DNA of 64,000 nucleotides from Nonomuraea africana (GCF_014873535.1 NZ_JADBEF010000001.1:8618001-8682000); one strand, 5' to 3'; positions 17,932 to 26,792 are shown, numbered from the stretch's first letter. Program-made: numbers and translations. The notes: a model not told the origin generated them from the letters alone.

Positions 17932-18932
17932 GAATGCTCCTTGCGTAGGAACCCGCGCTTGTAGGCCCGGGTGATGAGGGTGACGTTGACATCGGTCACG
18001 TCGTCCAGCGGACCGACGACCTCGGTCAGGAAGCGGTAGAGGTCGGCCTCGTGGGCGACCGCCACCTGGACCAGCATGGTGTAGGTGCCCGAGGTGGCCG
18101 CACAGTAGCGCACACCCGGATGCCTCTTGAGGGTCTCACCGACCTGGTCGAGGCCGTGGGGGCGGACCCGCAGCCACAGCTGCGCCTCGACGTCGAGGCC
18201 GAGCAGCGAGGGCTCGACCTCGGCGCGCAGCAGCAGCACCCGCCGCTCCAGCAGCGAGGCCACCCTGCGCCTGGCGGTGGGCACCGAGATGCCGGTCCGT
18301 TCGGCGATCGAGGTGAAGCCGATCCTGCCGTCGGCGACGAGCAGCTCGGCGACCTCGCTCTCCAGCGGTGACAGGCCGTCCTGGTCGGGGAGGGTGACGT
18401 CGGGCCGTGGCGGGCTCAGGAGCGCGACCTCCTCGTCGGTGAGGTACGGCGCGTGCCACTCGGCCACCGTGCGGAAAGTGTGCAGCACCACCTGCGTCTG
18501 CGTGCCGGCGACGCCGTCGATGCCGTGCACCTCGACGTTGAGGATCTCGTGCAGCGCGGCCCTGCTGGGGGCCACCAGCTCGGCGCCGATATCGGCCGCG
18601 CCGGTCACCGAGTAGACCGAGCGGGTGTCGGACCTGGAGGCCAGCGCGTCGGCCACCCTCGCCGCGGTGCCCGCCCGGACCTGGACGTGCAGGTGGACCG
18701 GGCTGCCGTGCCCGGAGCGCAGGTCGTCGTAGATGGCGGTGACCTGCACCGCGCCGTCGCCGATCAGTCGCTGGAGCCGCCTGGCGACCGTGCGTTCGTG
18801 CTCGCCCACGGCCCGGCCGATCTCGCCCCACGACGCGCGGGGGTTGACCTGCAGCGCGGCGACCAGCCGCCGGCCGAGAACGTCCACGTGGGGCTGACTC
18901 CATGTCGGGTTTGTAAATTTATGAACAGACAT
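17928..18932 (-). CDS. Tandem Lrp/AsnC-family regulator (two fused Lrp units)
   Basis: 334 residues from the ATG at 18932; a longer open frame upstream covers the divergent transporter's leader and is not supported. Two Lrp units follow one another: HTH 1 near 15-60 (AALQVNPRASWGEIGRAVGEHERTVARRLQRL) with an AsnC-type sensor, and HTH 2 near 175-225 (LLVADGRIGFTSIAERTGISVPTARRRV) with a second sensor. One chain would thus resemble a dimer. It heads the operon with the M20, PNP and mutase genes and is divergent from an MHS transporter, so it probably controls both in response to an amino acid or related metabolite. Confidence 0.88.
   Translation of the reverse strand: MSVHKFTNPTWSQPHVDVLGRRLVAALQVNPRASWGEIGRAVGEHERTVARRLQRLIGDGAVQVTAIYDDLRSGHGSPVHLHVQVRAGTAARVADALASRSDTRSVYSVTGAADIGAELVAPSRAALHEILNVEVHGIDGVAGTQTQVVLHTFRTVAEWHAPYLTDEEVALLSPPRPDVTLPDQDGLSPLESEVAELLVADGRIGFTSIAERTGISVPTARRRVASLLERRVLLLRAEVEPSLLGLDVEAQLWLRVRPHGLDQVGETLKRHPGVRYCAATSGTYTMLVQVAVAHEADLYRFLTEVVGPLDDVTDVNVTLITRAYKRGFLRKEHS
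18914..18921. promoter_or_regulatory. AT-rich palindrome at the Lrp start, candidate autoregulatory site
   Basis: TAAATTTA is a perfect 8-bp palindrome extended by GTT/AAC flanks (18909-18926, mismatched in between). It lies at codons 4-7 of the Lrp gene, about 80 bp from the divergent MFS start. Lrp proteins bind AT-rich palindromes and usually autoregulate. The patch stands out from its GC-rich surroundings. Confidence 0.35.
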
Positions 18933-18999
18933 TTGACTGTTTCGGTCGTCCGCATGCACAGTAAGCCATCTCCGCACCCCGAAGCAAAGGAGCCCCCTG

Positions 19000-20292
19000 G
19001 TGGCAATCACCAGCTCGCCGCTCGGCATCCCCCGAAGTCGGGGCCGCCAGCTTTTGGCAGCAAGCGTCGGCAACGTCGTCGAGTGGTACGACTGGTACGC
19101 GTATTCGTTCCTGGCCGTCTACTTCTCCAGCCAGGTCTTCCCCGAGAACGACAACCCCCTCGTCCCCGTGCTGAGCGCCTTCGCCATCTTCGCGGTGGGC
19201 TTCTTCATGCGGCCGCTCGGCGGACTCCTGGTCGGCTCCTTCGCCGACAGGTTCGGCCGCAAGGCCGCCATGACGTTCACCATCATCCTCATGGGCGCGG
19301 GCTCGCTGCTGCTGGCCGTCACCCCGACCTATGCCGCCGCGGGTGTGCTGGCCCCGATCATCCTGACGCTCGCCAGGCTCATCCAGGGCCTGTCGGTCGG
19401 CGGCGAGTTCGCCGCCGCCACCACCTTCCTGGTGGAGTCGGCCCCTCCCGGCCGCAGGGGCCTGTTCTCGAGCTTCCAGTACGTCAGCACGACCATCGGC
19501 CAGCTCCTCGCCTCGGGCCTGGCCGCCCTGCTGGCCACGATGCTGTCCAAGGCCGACATGAACTCGTACGGCTGGCGCATCCCGTTCGTCATCGGCGCGG
19601 TGATCAGCCTGGTGGGCCTGTGGATCCGCAAGGGCGCCGACGAGACGTCAGCCGTGTCGCAGGAGATCCAGGAGGGCAAGGCCGAGCGGCCGAAGCTCTT
19701 CGAGTTCCTGGTCCGCTACCCGACCAAGGCGGCCATGATCGTCGGCATCACCGTGGCCGGCACCGTCGCCTACTACACCTGGACGACGTTCCTGCCGACC
19801 TACGCCCAGCAGAACGTCGGCTTCGACCCCGCGATGTCGCTGCAGGTCGGCACCATCTCGCTGCTGTTCTTCATGGTGCTGCAGCCGCTGCTCGGCATGC
19901 TGTCGGACCGGGTCGGCCGCAGGCCCATGCTGATCGCCTTCGGCCTGGCCTTCACGCTGCTGCCGGTGCCGATGCTCGGCGCGCTGTCCAACAGCTTCGC
20001 CAGCCTGCTGATCATCCAGATGATCGGCATGGTCTTCCTCGGCTGCTTCACCTCGATCTCCGCGGCGGTGAACTCCGAGCTCTTCCCGACCAGGGTGCGG
20101 GCGTCGGGTGCGGGCTTCCCGTACTCGCTGACCGTCGCCATCTTCGGTGGCACGGCGCCGCTGATCGGCACCGCGCTGAAGGACGCCGGCAACTCGGGGC
20201 TCTTCCCCTGGTACATGTCGGCGCTGGCGCTGGTCTCCACGCTGGTCTACGTCTTCGCGCTGAAGGAGACCAAGGACCAGCCGCTGAGCTGA
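19000..20292 (+). CDS. MFS transporter, metabolite:H+ symporter (MHS) family
   Basis: 430 residues, 12 membrane segments. The start NVVEWYDWYAYSF, motif FMRPLGGLLVGSFADRFGRKAAM (loop 2-3) and LIQGLSVGGEFAAATTFLVE are diagnostic of MHS carriers (ProP, ShiA, KgtP), which import carboxylates, betaines or shikimate with protons. GTG at 19000 follows AAGGAG by 7 bp. It is divergent from the tandem Lrp regulator, so its substrate may be the Lrp effector or an M20 substrate. A strong 12-bp hairpin follows. Confidence 0.9.
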   Translation: MAITSSPLGIPRSRGRQLLAASVGNVVEWYDWYAYSFLAVYFSSQVFPENDNPLVPVLSAFAIFAVGFFMRPLGGLLVGSFADRFGRKAAMTFTIILMGAGSLLLAVTPTYAAAGVLAPIILTLARLIQGLSVGGEFAAATTFLVESAPPGRRGLFSSFQYVSTTIGQLLASGLAALLATMLSKADMNSYGWRIPFVIGAVISLVGLWIRKGADETSAVSQEIQEGKAERPKLFEFLVRYPTKAAMIVGITVAGTVAYYTWTTFLPTYAQQNVGFDPAMSLQVGTISLLFFMVLQPLLGMLSDRVGRRPMLIAFGLAFTLLPVPMLGALSNSFASLLIIQMIGMVFLGCFTSISAAVNSELFPTRVRASGAGFPYSLTVAIFGGTAPLIGTALKDAGNSGLFPWYMSALALVSTLVYVFALKETKDQPLS

Positions 20293-20296
20293 TCAC

Positions 20297-20324
20297 GGTG
20301 CGCCCGGCCGTCGCCGGGCGCACC
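20297..20324 (+). terminator. Terminator of the MHS transporter gene
   Basis: A perfect 12-bp stem (20297-20308 with 20313-20324, GGTGCGCCCGGC/GCCGGGCGCACC) with a 4-base loop begins 5 bp after the stop codon. The convergent next gene makes a terminator expected here. Confidence 0.8.
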
Positions 20325-20329
20325 CTTCG

Positions 20330-20349
20330 CCGGGCGCGGCGCCGCCCGG
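20330..20349 (-). terminator. Hairpin immediately after the stop of the cyclotransferase-like gene
   Basis: CCGGGCG (20330-20336) pairs with CGCCCGG (20343-20349), 6-base loop, directly abutting the minus-strand stop at 20350. It could terminate transcription of that gene and, with the adjacent hairpin, makes this a two-way terminator. Confidence 0.5.
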
Positions 20350-20841
20350 TCAGGTGCCGTCCGACTTGCAGGGACGGCCGCGCAGGTTCTTCACGTAGTC
20401 GTCGGGAGCGCCCGCCATCTCCGCGGCGTCGGCCAGGCTGCCCAGGTAGCTCGCGGACGGCAGGCCGCCCTCGTAGCTGTCGAGGACGTAGAACCAGGCG
20501 AGGACCTCGCCGTCGAGCGTCTGCACGCGCAGCCGTACCTTGTGGTAGACGCCGCGGCTGGCGCCCTCCCACTGGTCGAGGGAGGCCTCATCCCACTCGG
20601 GCACGTCGTAGAGCACGACGAACACCTGATGGTCCGGCTCCTCCACGATGGAGGCCAGCGCACCCTCCCCGCGAGCGCCCTCACCACAGAACGTCAGGCG
20701 CCAGCCCTGCAGCCAGCCCACGCCCCGCACGGGGGAGTGAGGAGCGCGCATGGCCATCTGCTTGGGATCCATGTTCGAGCCATAGGCCGCATAAAGCCTG
20801 GTTCCGCCCGTATTCTGCGGAGAATCAGGAAGTCGTCCCAT
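20350..20841 (-). CDS. Gamma-glutamylcyclotransferase-like (GGCT/BtrG fold) protein
   Basis: 163 residues. LYAAYGSNMDPKQM near residue 16 is the substrate-loop YGSN motif of the fold. QWEGASRGVYHKVRL near 90 supplies the acidic residue expected for catalysis, followed by YVLDSYEGGLPSASY. Relatives release 5-oxoproline from gamma-glutamyl compounds; the true substrate here is unknown. ATG 20841 has GGAGAGTGAG before it. Single gene between two plus-strand transcripts. Confidence 0.8.
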   Translation of the reverse strand: MGRLPDSPQNTGGTRLYAAYGSNMDPKQMAMRAPHSPVRGVGWLQGWRLTFCGEGARGEGALASIVEEPDHQVFVVLYDVPEWDEASLDQWEGASRGVYHKVRLRVQTLDGEVLAWFYVLDSYEGGLPSASYLGSLADAAEMAGAPDDYVKNLRGRPCKSDGT

Positions 20842-20972
20842 CTCACTCTCCTCGCCATGTGGTGCTCACCACCGCGCCATCCTGCCACGCCTGGGAGCGC
20901 GGTCGTCGGTTCGAAGCCCTTGGGCGGGAACCGGTTCGTTGTCACGTCTCCATATGCGGGACAATGGGACAC

Positions 20973-22367
20973 GTGACTAGGATCGTGATCATCGGTGGCG
21001 GACCAGGCGGCTACGAGGCGGCTCTGGTGGCCGCGCAACTGGGCGCGCAGGTCACGATGGTCGAGGAGGACGGTCCGGGCGGCGCCTGCGTCCTGACCGA
21101 CTGCGTGCCGTCCAAGACGATGATCGCGACCTCGGTCCGCAAGCAGGCGTTGCTCGACGCGCCCTCGCTCGGCGTGCACTACTCCGGCGGGGCCGACCGC
21201 GACGTGGGGTCGGCCGAGGTCGACATGCCCCTGGTCAACAAGCGGGTGAAGGAGCTGGCCCAGGCGCAGTCCGCCGACATCGGCGCGCGGGTCGCGGCCG
21301 AGGGCGTCGAGATCATCAAGGCCCGCGGCCGGCTGGTCGACCCGCAGGTGGTCAGGGCCGGCGACCGGACCATCAGGGCGGACGTCGTCATAGTCGCCAC
21401 CGGCGCCACGCCGCGCATCCTGCCGGGCGCCGAGCCCGACGGCGAGCGCATCCTCACCTGGCGGCACCTCTACGACCTCGACGAGCTGCCCGAGCACCTC
21501 ATCGTGATCGGCTCGGGTGTGACGGGGGCCGAGTTCGCCGGCGCCTACCGCTCGCTCGGGTCCGAGGTCACACTGGTGTCCTCCCGCGACCGCATGATGC
21601 CCAACGAGGACGCCGACGCCGCCGAGGTGCTCGAAGAGGTCTACCGGCGCCGCGGCATGAACGTCATGGGCCGCTCGCGCGCCGCCTCCGTCAAGCGCAC
21701 CGCCGACGGGGTCGTGGTGACCCTGGAGGACGGCCGCACCGCCGAGGGCTCCCACGCGCTGATGACGGTCGGCATGGTCCCCAACACCTCGGGCCTCGGC
21801 CTCGAGGAGGCCGGCGTGACCCTCGACAGGGGCGGGTTCATCCAGGTCGACAAGGTGTCGCGCACCTCGGCTCCCGGCGTCTACGCCGCGGGCGACTGCA
21901 CGGGCGTGCTCATGCTCGCCTCCGTCGCCGCCATGCAGGGCCGCATCGCCGTCTGGCACGCGCTCGGCGAGGCCGTCCAGCCGCTGCGGCTCGCGACCGT
22001 CGCCTCCACCATCTTCACCGACCCCGAGATCGCCGCCGTCGGCGTGTCGCAGAAGCAGATCGAGGCGGGCGAGATCGAGGCGAACGTCGTCAAGCTGCCG
22101 CTGTCGACCAACGCCAGGGCGAAGATGCAGGGGTTCAACGACGGCTTCATCAAGCTCTTCTGCCGCCCGCACACCGGCATCGTGCTCGGCGGCGTCGTCG
22201 TGGCCCCCAGGGCCTCCGAGCTCATCCTCGCCGTGTCGGTCGCGGTGCAGCAGCGGCTCACGGTCGACCAACTGGCCCACACGTTCGCGGTGTACCCGTC
22301 GCTGTCCGGATCCATCACGGAGGCGGCGCGCCGCCTGATGCAGCCGACCGCCGCCATCGGCATCTGA
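20973..22367 (+). CDS. lpdA: NAD(P)H-quinone/dihydrolipoamide-type flavoprotein disulfide reductase, LpdA (Rv3303c) orthologue
   Basis: 464 residues. GTG at 20973 (VTRIVIIGGGPGGYEAAL) matches actinobacterial LpdA starts; ATG 20964 would add three residues. The FAD motif GGGPGGYE, NAD motif GSGVTGAEFAGAY near 180, and GVYAAGDCTG near 305 are present. The C-terminus has AVYPSLSGSITE, where lipoamide dehydrogenases have the His-Glu dyad; the His is absent. In M. tuberculosis the enzyme reduces quinones with NAD(P)H. Unlike the mycobacterial enzyme, this copy has both cysteines of a CxxxxC pair (C39, C44). Confidence 0.9.
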   Translation: MTRIVIIGGGPGGYEAALVAAQLGAQVTMVEEDGPGGACVLTDCVPSKTMIATSVRKQALLDAPSLGVHYSGGADRDVGSAEVDMPLVNKRVKELAQAQSADIGARVAAEGVEIIKARGRLVDPQVVRAGDRTIRADVVIVATGATPRILPGAEPDGERILTWRHLYDLDELPEHLIVIGSGVTGAEFAGAYRSLGSEVTLVSSRDRMMPNEDADAAEVLEEVYRRRGMNVMGRSRAASVKRTADGVVVTLEDGRTAEGSHALMTVGMVPNTSGLGLEEAGVTLDRGGFIQVDKVSRTSAPGVYAAGDCTGVLMLASVAAMQGRIAVWHALGEAVQPLRLATVASTIFTDPEIAAVGVSQKQIEAGEIEANVVKLPLSTNARAKMQGFNDGFIKLFCRPHTGIVLGGVVVAPRASELILAVSVAVQQRLTVDQLAHTFAVYPSLSGSITEAARRLMQPTAAIGI

Positions 22368-22431
22368 CGCCCCCGCGCGCGGGCGCGGTCCGACGGGCTG
22401 CGCGCTCAGGCGCCGTCGGGTGACTCCGCGC

Positions 22432-23385
22432 TCAGGCGCGGTAGGGCCCTGGACGGCGGGCCGCCGCGGCCCACAGGGCGAGCGTGACGAGCAGGCCGAG
22501 CGATCCGACGACCACCAGGACCAGCCCGAGAGAGACCACGGGACCGCCCGCGGGTGTGGACGGCGGGTCGAACGCGGCCGGACGCTCCGCCCTCGCGCTG
22601 GGCGAAGGCGTGGGTGTGGCGAAGCCCTTCGCGTCGTCGGGGACGTTCTTCGGCGTGCCGCGCGCGCCGGTCAGGTCGAGATCGTCGGCGAAGGTGAAGT
22701 CGGCGTCATGGACGTTGGCGCCGGCGAGCTCGGCTCCGTCCATCTCCGCGGAGCTGAACCGCACCTCCCGCAGGTCCGCGTCGCGGAAGAGCGCGTGGGG
22801 AGCCTCGATCGAGATCAGCTCGGCCTCGTGCAGCTTGGCCCTGGTGAAGTCGGCCCTGCGCGCCTTGGCCTGGCCGAGCTTGGCGTCGACGAGATCGGCG
22901 CCGACGAGCTTGGCGAGCGTGAGGTCCGCCTGGCCGAGGTAGGCCCTGGTGAGCTTGGCGCCGCTGAGGTTCGCCCGGGGAAAGCGCACCTGCGTCGCGC
23001 CGACGTCGACGAGGTCGGCGCCGCGCAGGTCGGCGTAGTCGCCGTGCATCTGCCCGAGATCGGCGCCGCGCAGATCGGCCTCCCTGAAGTCGACGTACTT
23101 CGCGACGGCCTGCCCGAGGTCGGTCTGCCGCATCGAGGCCTCGCGCAGGATCGCGCCGGTCAGGTCCTTCTGGGTGAGGTCGACGCCGTCGAACGTCGCG
23201 CCGGTCAGGTCGGCGCAGCGCAGGGAGGAAGGCAGCCTGCGTCCCTTGCTGAAGTCGGCGCCGCGAAGGTTCGCCCGGTCGGCGGCCCGGCACGGGCCCG
23301 CATGAGCGTGCGCGGACGGCGCGGCCACCACCACGGGCAGCGCCATGAGGGCGGTGACGAGCGCTAAGGAGATCGAACGGCGCAA
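22432..23385 (-). CDS. Secreted, membrane-anchored pentapeptide-repeat protein
   Basis: 317 residues, TTG start at 23385 with a strong AAGGAGG before it. The signal peptide ends at VVAAPSAHAHA near 28. From about 35 to 235 runs a right-handed beta-helix of A(D/N)LxxA repeats (RANLRGADF, CADLTGATF, and many more). A Pro/Ser linker, a membrane helix (GGPVVSLGLVLVVVGSLGLLV) and a short basic tail follow. Topology therefore puts the beta-helix outside the cell. No gyrase-protection role is implied; function unknown. Confidence 0.85.
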   Translation of the reverse strand: MRRSISLALVTALMALPVVVAAPSAHAHAGPCRAADRANLRGADFSKGRRLPSSLRCADLTGATFDGVDLTQKDLTGAILREASMRQTDLGQAVAKYVDFREADLRGADLGQMHGDYADLRGADLVDVGATQVRFPRANLSGAKLTRAYLGQADLTLAKLVGADLVDAKLGQAKARRADFTRAKLHEAELISIEAPHALFRDADLREVRFSSAEMDGAELAGANVHDADFTFADDLDLTGARGTPKNVPDDAKGFATPTPSPSARAERPAAFDPPSTPAGGPVVSLGLVLVVVGSLGLLVTLALWAAAARRPGPYRA

Positions 23386-23506
23386 CGGGGCCTCCTTGCC
23401 ACCGGCCCCATGGGTCCGCCAGGCGGTTGCTTGACCTTCAGCTTACAAAGCCCCGGGGGCCACACGGTCCCCAGGAGTCACAGCTGTGTGCCGTGGAACG
23501 CGGAAA

Positions 23507-23533
23507 GGCCCCGGTGAGAAGCTCACCGGGGCC
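23507..23533 (-). terminator. Terminator of the TPM-domain gene
   Basis: A perfect 12-bp stem (23507-23518 with 23522-23533, GGCCCCGGTGAG/CTCACCGGGGCC) with a 3-base loop, followed on the minus strand by TTT. It begins 29 bp after the TPM gene stop. Confidence 0.8.
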
Positions 23534-23562
23534 CGTCCGTTCAGGACCGGAGGCAGGGGTGG

Positions 23563-24936
23563 TTACCAGTCACCGCCGCCGAAGTCACCACCGCCGAAGT
23601 CGCCGCCGCCGCCGAAGTCGCCCCAGCCACCGCCACCGCCCATGTCGCCGCCGCCGAAGTCGCCCGCGCCCGCGTCGGAGTAGCCGGCGCCGTAGCCGCC
23701 CATGCCGAAGCCGCCGCCGAGCATGCTGCCCATCATGGTGCCGACGAACATCATGGTCATGACGTCGCCGAAGCCGCCGTAGTAGCCGTAGGCGTAGGGC
23801 TGGTAGGCCGGTCCCGCGTCGTAGTACGGGCGGTACTGGCCGTTGACCATGACCTGGCGGGTCTCCGGGTCGTAGCCGCCCTCCACCGCCATGGCGTCGG
23901 CCGCGCAGGCGGGCACCTCGCGGGGCGCGCCGCCGGCCGGGGCCCAGCGCACGTCGCGCACCGAAGGACCGTGCTGCGGGTTGAAGAAGCAGGGCGCCCG
24001 CCGCTCGGGGATGGGCTCGTTGTTGACCCTGGCCTTCACCACGGCCAGCGCGTAGCGGCCGTCCTCGAGCGTCGTGGTGACGTCGCGGACCTGCTCGGCC
24101 TGCTGCACGGTGACCAGCTGCTCCTTGGCCTTCTCGTAGGAGTCGAGGGCGGTCTGCCACTCGGTGATGTTCTGACCGCCTGCGCCCGCGAGCCTGACGT
24201 CGCTGTCGAGCGCGGTGATCTCCTCACCGAACTTGGTGACGTCCTCCTCCACCGTGGTCTTGACCGCGGTGAGCTCGGCGAGGCGCCGCTCCTCCAGCTT
24301 CTTCTTCTTGTTCTTGGAGTAGAGGAAGTAGCCGCCACCGCCGACCAGGGCCAGCACGCCGAGGCCCACCAGCGCGCCGGTGCCGGAGCCCTCGCTGCCC
24401 GCGGTGCTGCCGGTGTCGAGGGCCGAACGCTTGCCCGCGGCCGCCAGGTCGATGCGGTTGGTGAAGTCCTCCATGCCCGCCACGATGTCGCCGGAGTTGG
24501 CGTTGACGGAGAGGTTGACGATCCGGGTCACGAGGGACTGCTTCACCTGGCTGGAGGCGGCGAACAGGCTCTTGCCGTCGATGACCGCGATGGTGGCCAT
24601 CGGGCGGCCGGCCGCGTCGAGGGCCTTGCCCAGCGAGGAGAAGTAGGTGCCCAGCTCCGACTCCTGCACCGTGTTGTCGGGCAGTGCCACGGCGTAGATC
24701 TTGTTGTCGGCGCCCTTGAGCGCGTCGCGGATGCCGGACTGCTCATCGGAGGTGAGCGGCGAGCCTGACTGCACGAAGAGCGGGTCCCCGCCCTTCCAGG
24801 TCGTGACCACGGTGTTGACGTCGGGTGGGGCCGCGGCGTGCGCGGCGGGCGAAAGCGCGAAAACGGCGAACAGACCGGCGATCAGAGCCGCGATCGCGGC
24901 CGTCGTCCGGCGCAGCGGATGGGTCATTGGCAGCAA
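23563..24936 (-). CDS. TPM-domain membrane protein with Gly-rich tail
   Basis: 457 residues. Signal peptide about 1-34 (AVFALSPAAHA); TPM domain about 40-170 (DNKIYAVALPDN, AVIDGKSLFAAS); membrane helix 190-212 (GALVGLGVLALVGGGGYFLY); coiled coil 215-285; a cysteine-containing module (CFFNPQHGP, VPACAADA); then a Tyr/Met/Gly region ending in GGGDF repeats. TPM proteins include plant photosystem-II repair factors and bacterial envelope proteins of unclear role. It lies 63 bp downstream of the carboxylase gene on the same strand; cotranscription is possible. A second ATG three codons in is an alternative start. Confidence 0.82.
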   Translation of the reverse strand: MLPMTHPLRRTTAAIAALIAGLFAVFALSPAAHAAAPPDVNTVVTTWKGGDPLFVQSGSPLTSDEQSGIRDALKGADNKIYAVALPDNTVQESELGTYFSSLGKALDAAGRPMATIAVIDGKSLFAASSQVKQSLVTRIVNLSVNANSGDIVAGMEDFTNRIDLAAAGKRSALDTGSTAGSEGSGTGALVGLGVLALVGGGGYFLYSKNKKKKLEERRLAELTAVKTTVEEDVTKFGEEITALDSDVRLAGAGGQNITEWQTALDSYEKAKEQLVTVQQAEQVRDVTTTLEDGRYALAVVKARVNNEPIPERRAPCFFNPQHGPSVRDVRWAPAGGAPREVPACAADAMAVEGGYDPETRQVMVNGQYRPYYDAGPAYQPYAYGYYGGFGDVMTMMFVGTMMGSMLGGGFGMGGYGAGYSDAGAGDFGGGDMGGGGGWGDFGGGGDFGGGDFGGGDW

Positions 24937-24999
24937 GCCTCCTTCGTCCTTTAGGACGAATGAGCGGTTGGCAGAGTTCCTCGTCTCCGAACCTACCCG

Positions 25000-26745
25000 C
25001 TAGGCGTCCTTGATCTCGCAGATGGCCGCCCCTGATGTGACGGTCTGTCCCACGGTCGCCACCAGGCCCGTGACGGTGCCCGCCTTGTGCGCGGTCAGCG
25101 GCTGCTCCATCTTCATCGCCTCGAGCACGACGATCGTGTCCCCCTCGGCCACCGTGTCGCCGTCGGCGACCACGACCTTGACGATCGTGCCCTGCATGGG
25201 GCTGACCAGCGCGTCGCCACCGGCCGCCGCCTTCTTGGCGGCGCCCGCCTTCCTGCGGGACGGCCTGCCGGCCGCCGGCTTGGGCGCCGCCGCGGCGAAC
25301 CCGGCGGGGAGCACGACTTCCAGACGCTTGCCGCCGACCTCGACGGTCACGCTCTCCCTGGCGGAGGGCTCACCGGACTCCACGCCCCCCGTGTACGGCG
25401 GGACGCCGCCCGCCCACTCCGTCTCGATCCACCGGGTGTGGACGGCGAACGGCTCGGCGGTGAAGGCGGGGTCGCCGGCCACGGCCCGGTGGAAGGGCAG
25501 CACCGTCGGCATGCCGTCGATCTCGAACTCGGCCAGCGCCCTGCGGGAGCGTTCGAGCGCCTCGGTGCGGGTGCGTCCGGTGACGATGAGCTTGGCGACC
25601 AGCGAGTCGAAGGTCTGGGGGACGGTCATCCCCTCCTCGTAGCCGGAGTCGAGCCGTACGCCGGGGCCCGAGGGGGCGCGCATCACGGTCAGGGTGCCGG
25701 GAGCGGGCAGGAAGTTCCTGCCCGGGTCCTCGGCGTTGATCCGGAACTCGATGGAGTGGCCGCGCAGCGGCGGGTCGTCGTAGCCGAGCGGCTCGCCGTC
25801 GGCGACGCGGAACATCTCGCGCACCAGGTCGACGCCCGCGACCTCCTCCGTGACCGGGTGCTCGACCTGCAGGCGGGTGTTGACCTCGAGGAAGGAGATC
25901 GTGCCGTCCTGGCCGACGAGGAACTCGCAGGTGCCCGCGCCGACGTAGCCCGCCTCGCGCAGGATGGCCTTGGAGCTGGTGTAGAGGGTCTCGACCTGCT
26001 CGGGTGTGAGGAAGGGGGCGGGCGCCTCCTCCACGAGCTTCTGGTGGCGGCGCTGCAGCGAGCAGTCGCGGGTGCTGACCACGACCACGTTGCCATGCGT
26101 GTCGGCCAGGCACTGGGTCTCGACGTGGCGGGGGCGGTCGAGGTAGCGCTCGACGAAGCACTCGCCGCGGCCGAAGGCGGTGACGGCCTCGCGCACCGCC
26201 GACTCGTAGAGGTCGGGAACCTCCTCGAGCGTCCTGGCGACCTTGATGCCGCGCCCGCCGCCGCCGTACGCGGCCTTGATCGCGATGGGCAGCCCGTGCT
26301 CGCGCGCGAAGGCGAGCACCTCCTCGACGCCCGAGACCGGGTCCTTGGTGCCCGCGACCAGGGGCGCGCCGACCTTCTGCGCGATGTGCCTGGCCTGGAC
26401 CTTGTCGCCGAGCGCGGCGATGGCGGAGGGCGGCGGGCCGATCCAGGTCAGGCCCGCGTCGATGACGGCCTGGGCGAAGTCGGCGTTCTCGGCGAGGAAG
26501 CCGTACCCGGGATGGACGGCGTCGGCCCCGGTCTCGGCGGCGATCCGCAGCAGCTTGGCGATGTCGAGGTAGGTCTCGGCGGGCGAGCGGCCGCCGAGCG
26601 CGTGGGCCTCACCGGCGACCTTGACGTGGAGCGCGTCGAGATCCTGCTCGGCGTAGACGGCGACGCTGGCGATCCCCGCGTCCTCGCACGCCCTGGCGAT
26701 CCGCACGGCGATCTCGCCACGATTGGCGATCAGAACTTTCCGCAC
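25000..26745 (-). CDS. Acetyl-/propionyl-CoA carboxylase alpha subunit (biotin carboxylase + BCCP)
   Basis: 581 residues from GTG 26745 (VRKVLIANRGEIAVRIARAC). The biotin carboxylase domain spans about 1-450: ATP-grasp glycine loop YGGGGRGIKV near 165, catalytic EVNTRLQVEHPVTE near 290 and FRINAEDP. A linker leads to a lipoyl-like BCCP domain with biotinylation motif EAMKM near 545. This two-domain form pairs with separate AccD/PccB beta chains to make malonyl- or methylmalonyl-CoA for fatty-acid and polyketide synthesis. No beta chain is in the window. The open frame continues far upstream without coding evidence, overlapping the SDR gene, so the internal GTG is the start. Confidence 0.92.
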   Translation of the reverse strand: MRKVLIANRGEIAVRIARACEDAGIASVAVYAEQDLDALHVKVAGEAHALGGRSPAETYLDIAKLLRIAAETGADAVHPGYGFLAENADFAQAVIDAGLTWIGPPPSAIAALGDKVQARHIAQKVGAPLVAGTKDPVSGVEEVLAFAREHGLPIAIKAAYGGGGRGIKVARTLEEVPDLYESAVREAVTAFGRGECFVERYLDRPRHVETQCLADTHGNVVVVSTRDCSLQRRHQKLVEEAPAPFLTPEQVETLYTSSKAILREAGYVGAGTCEFLVGQDGTISFLEVNTRLQVEHPVTEEVAGVDLVREMFRVADGEPLGYDDPPLRGHSIEFRINAEDPGRNFLPAPGTLTVMRAPSGPGVRLDSGYEEGMTVPQTFDSLVAKLIVTGRTRTEALERSRRALAEFEIDGMPTVLPFHRAVAGDPAFTAEPFAVHTRWIETEWAGGVPPYTGGVESGEPSARESVTVEVGGKRLEVVLPAGFAAAAPKPAAGRPSRRKAGAAKKAAAGGDALVSPMQGTIVKVVVADGDTVAEGDTIVVLEAMKMEQPLTAHKAGTVTGLVATVGQTVTSGAAICEIKDA

Positions 26746-26792
26746 CGACGTCTTTCCCTTCTCGACCAGGTCTGCAAAGGAGTCTAGGGCGG

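Noticed and set aside
18453..20972. Long plus-strand open frame leading into lpdA
   Set aside because: It passes in the wrong frame through the Lrp, MFS and cyclotransferase genes; true LpdA homology begins only at 20973.
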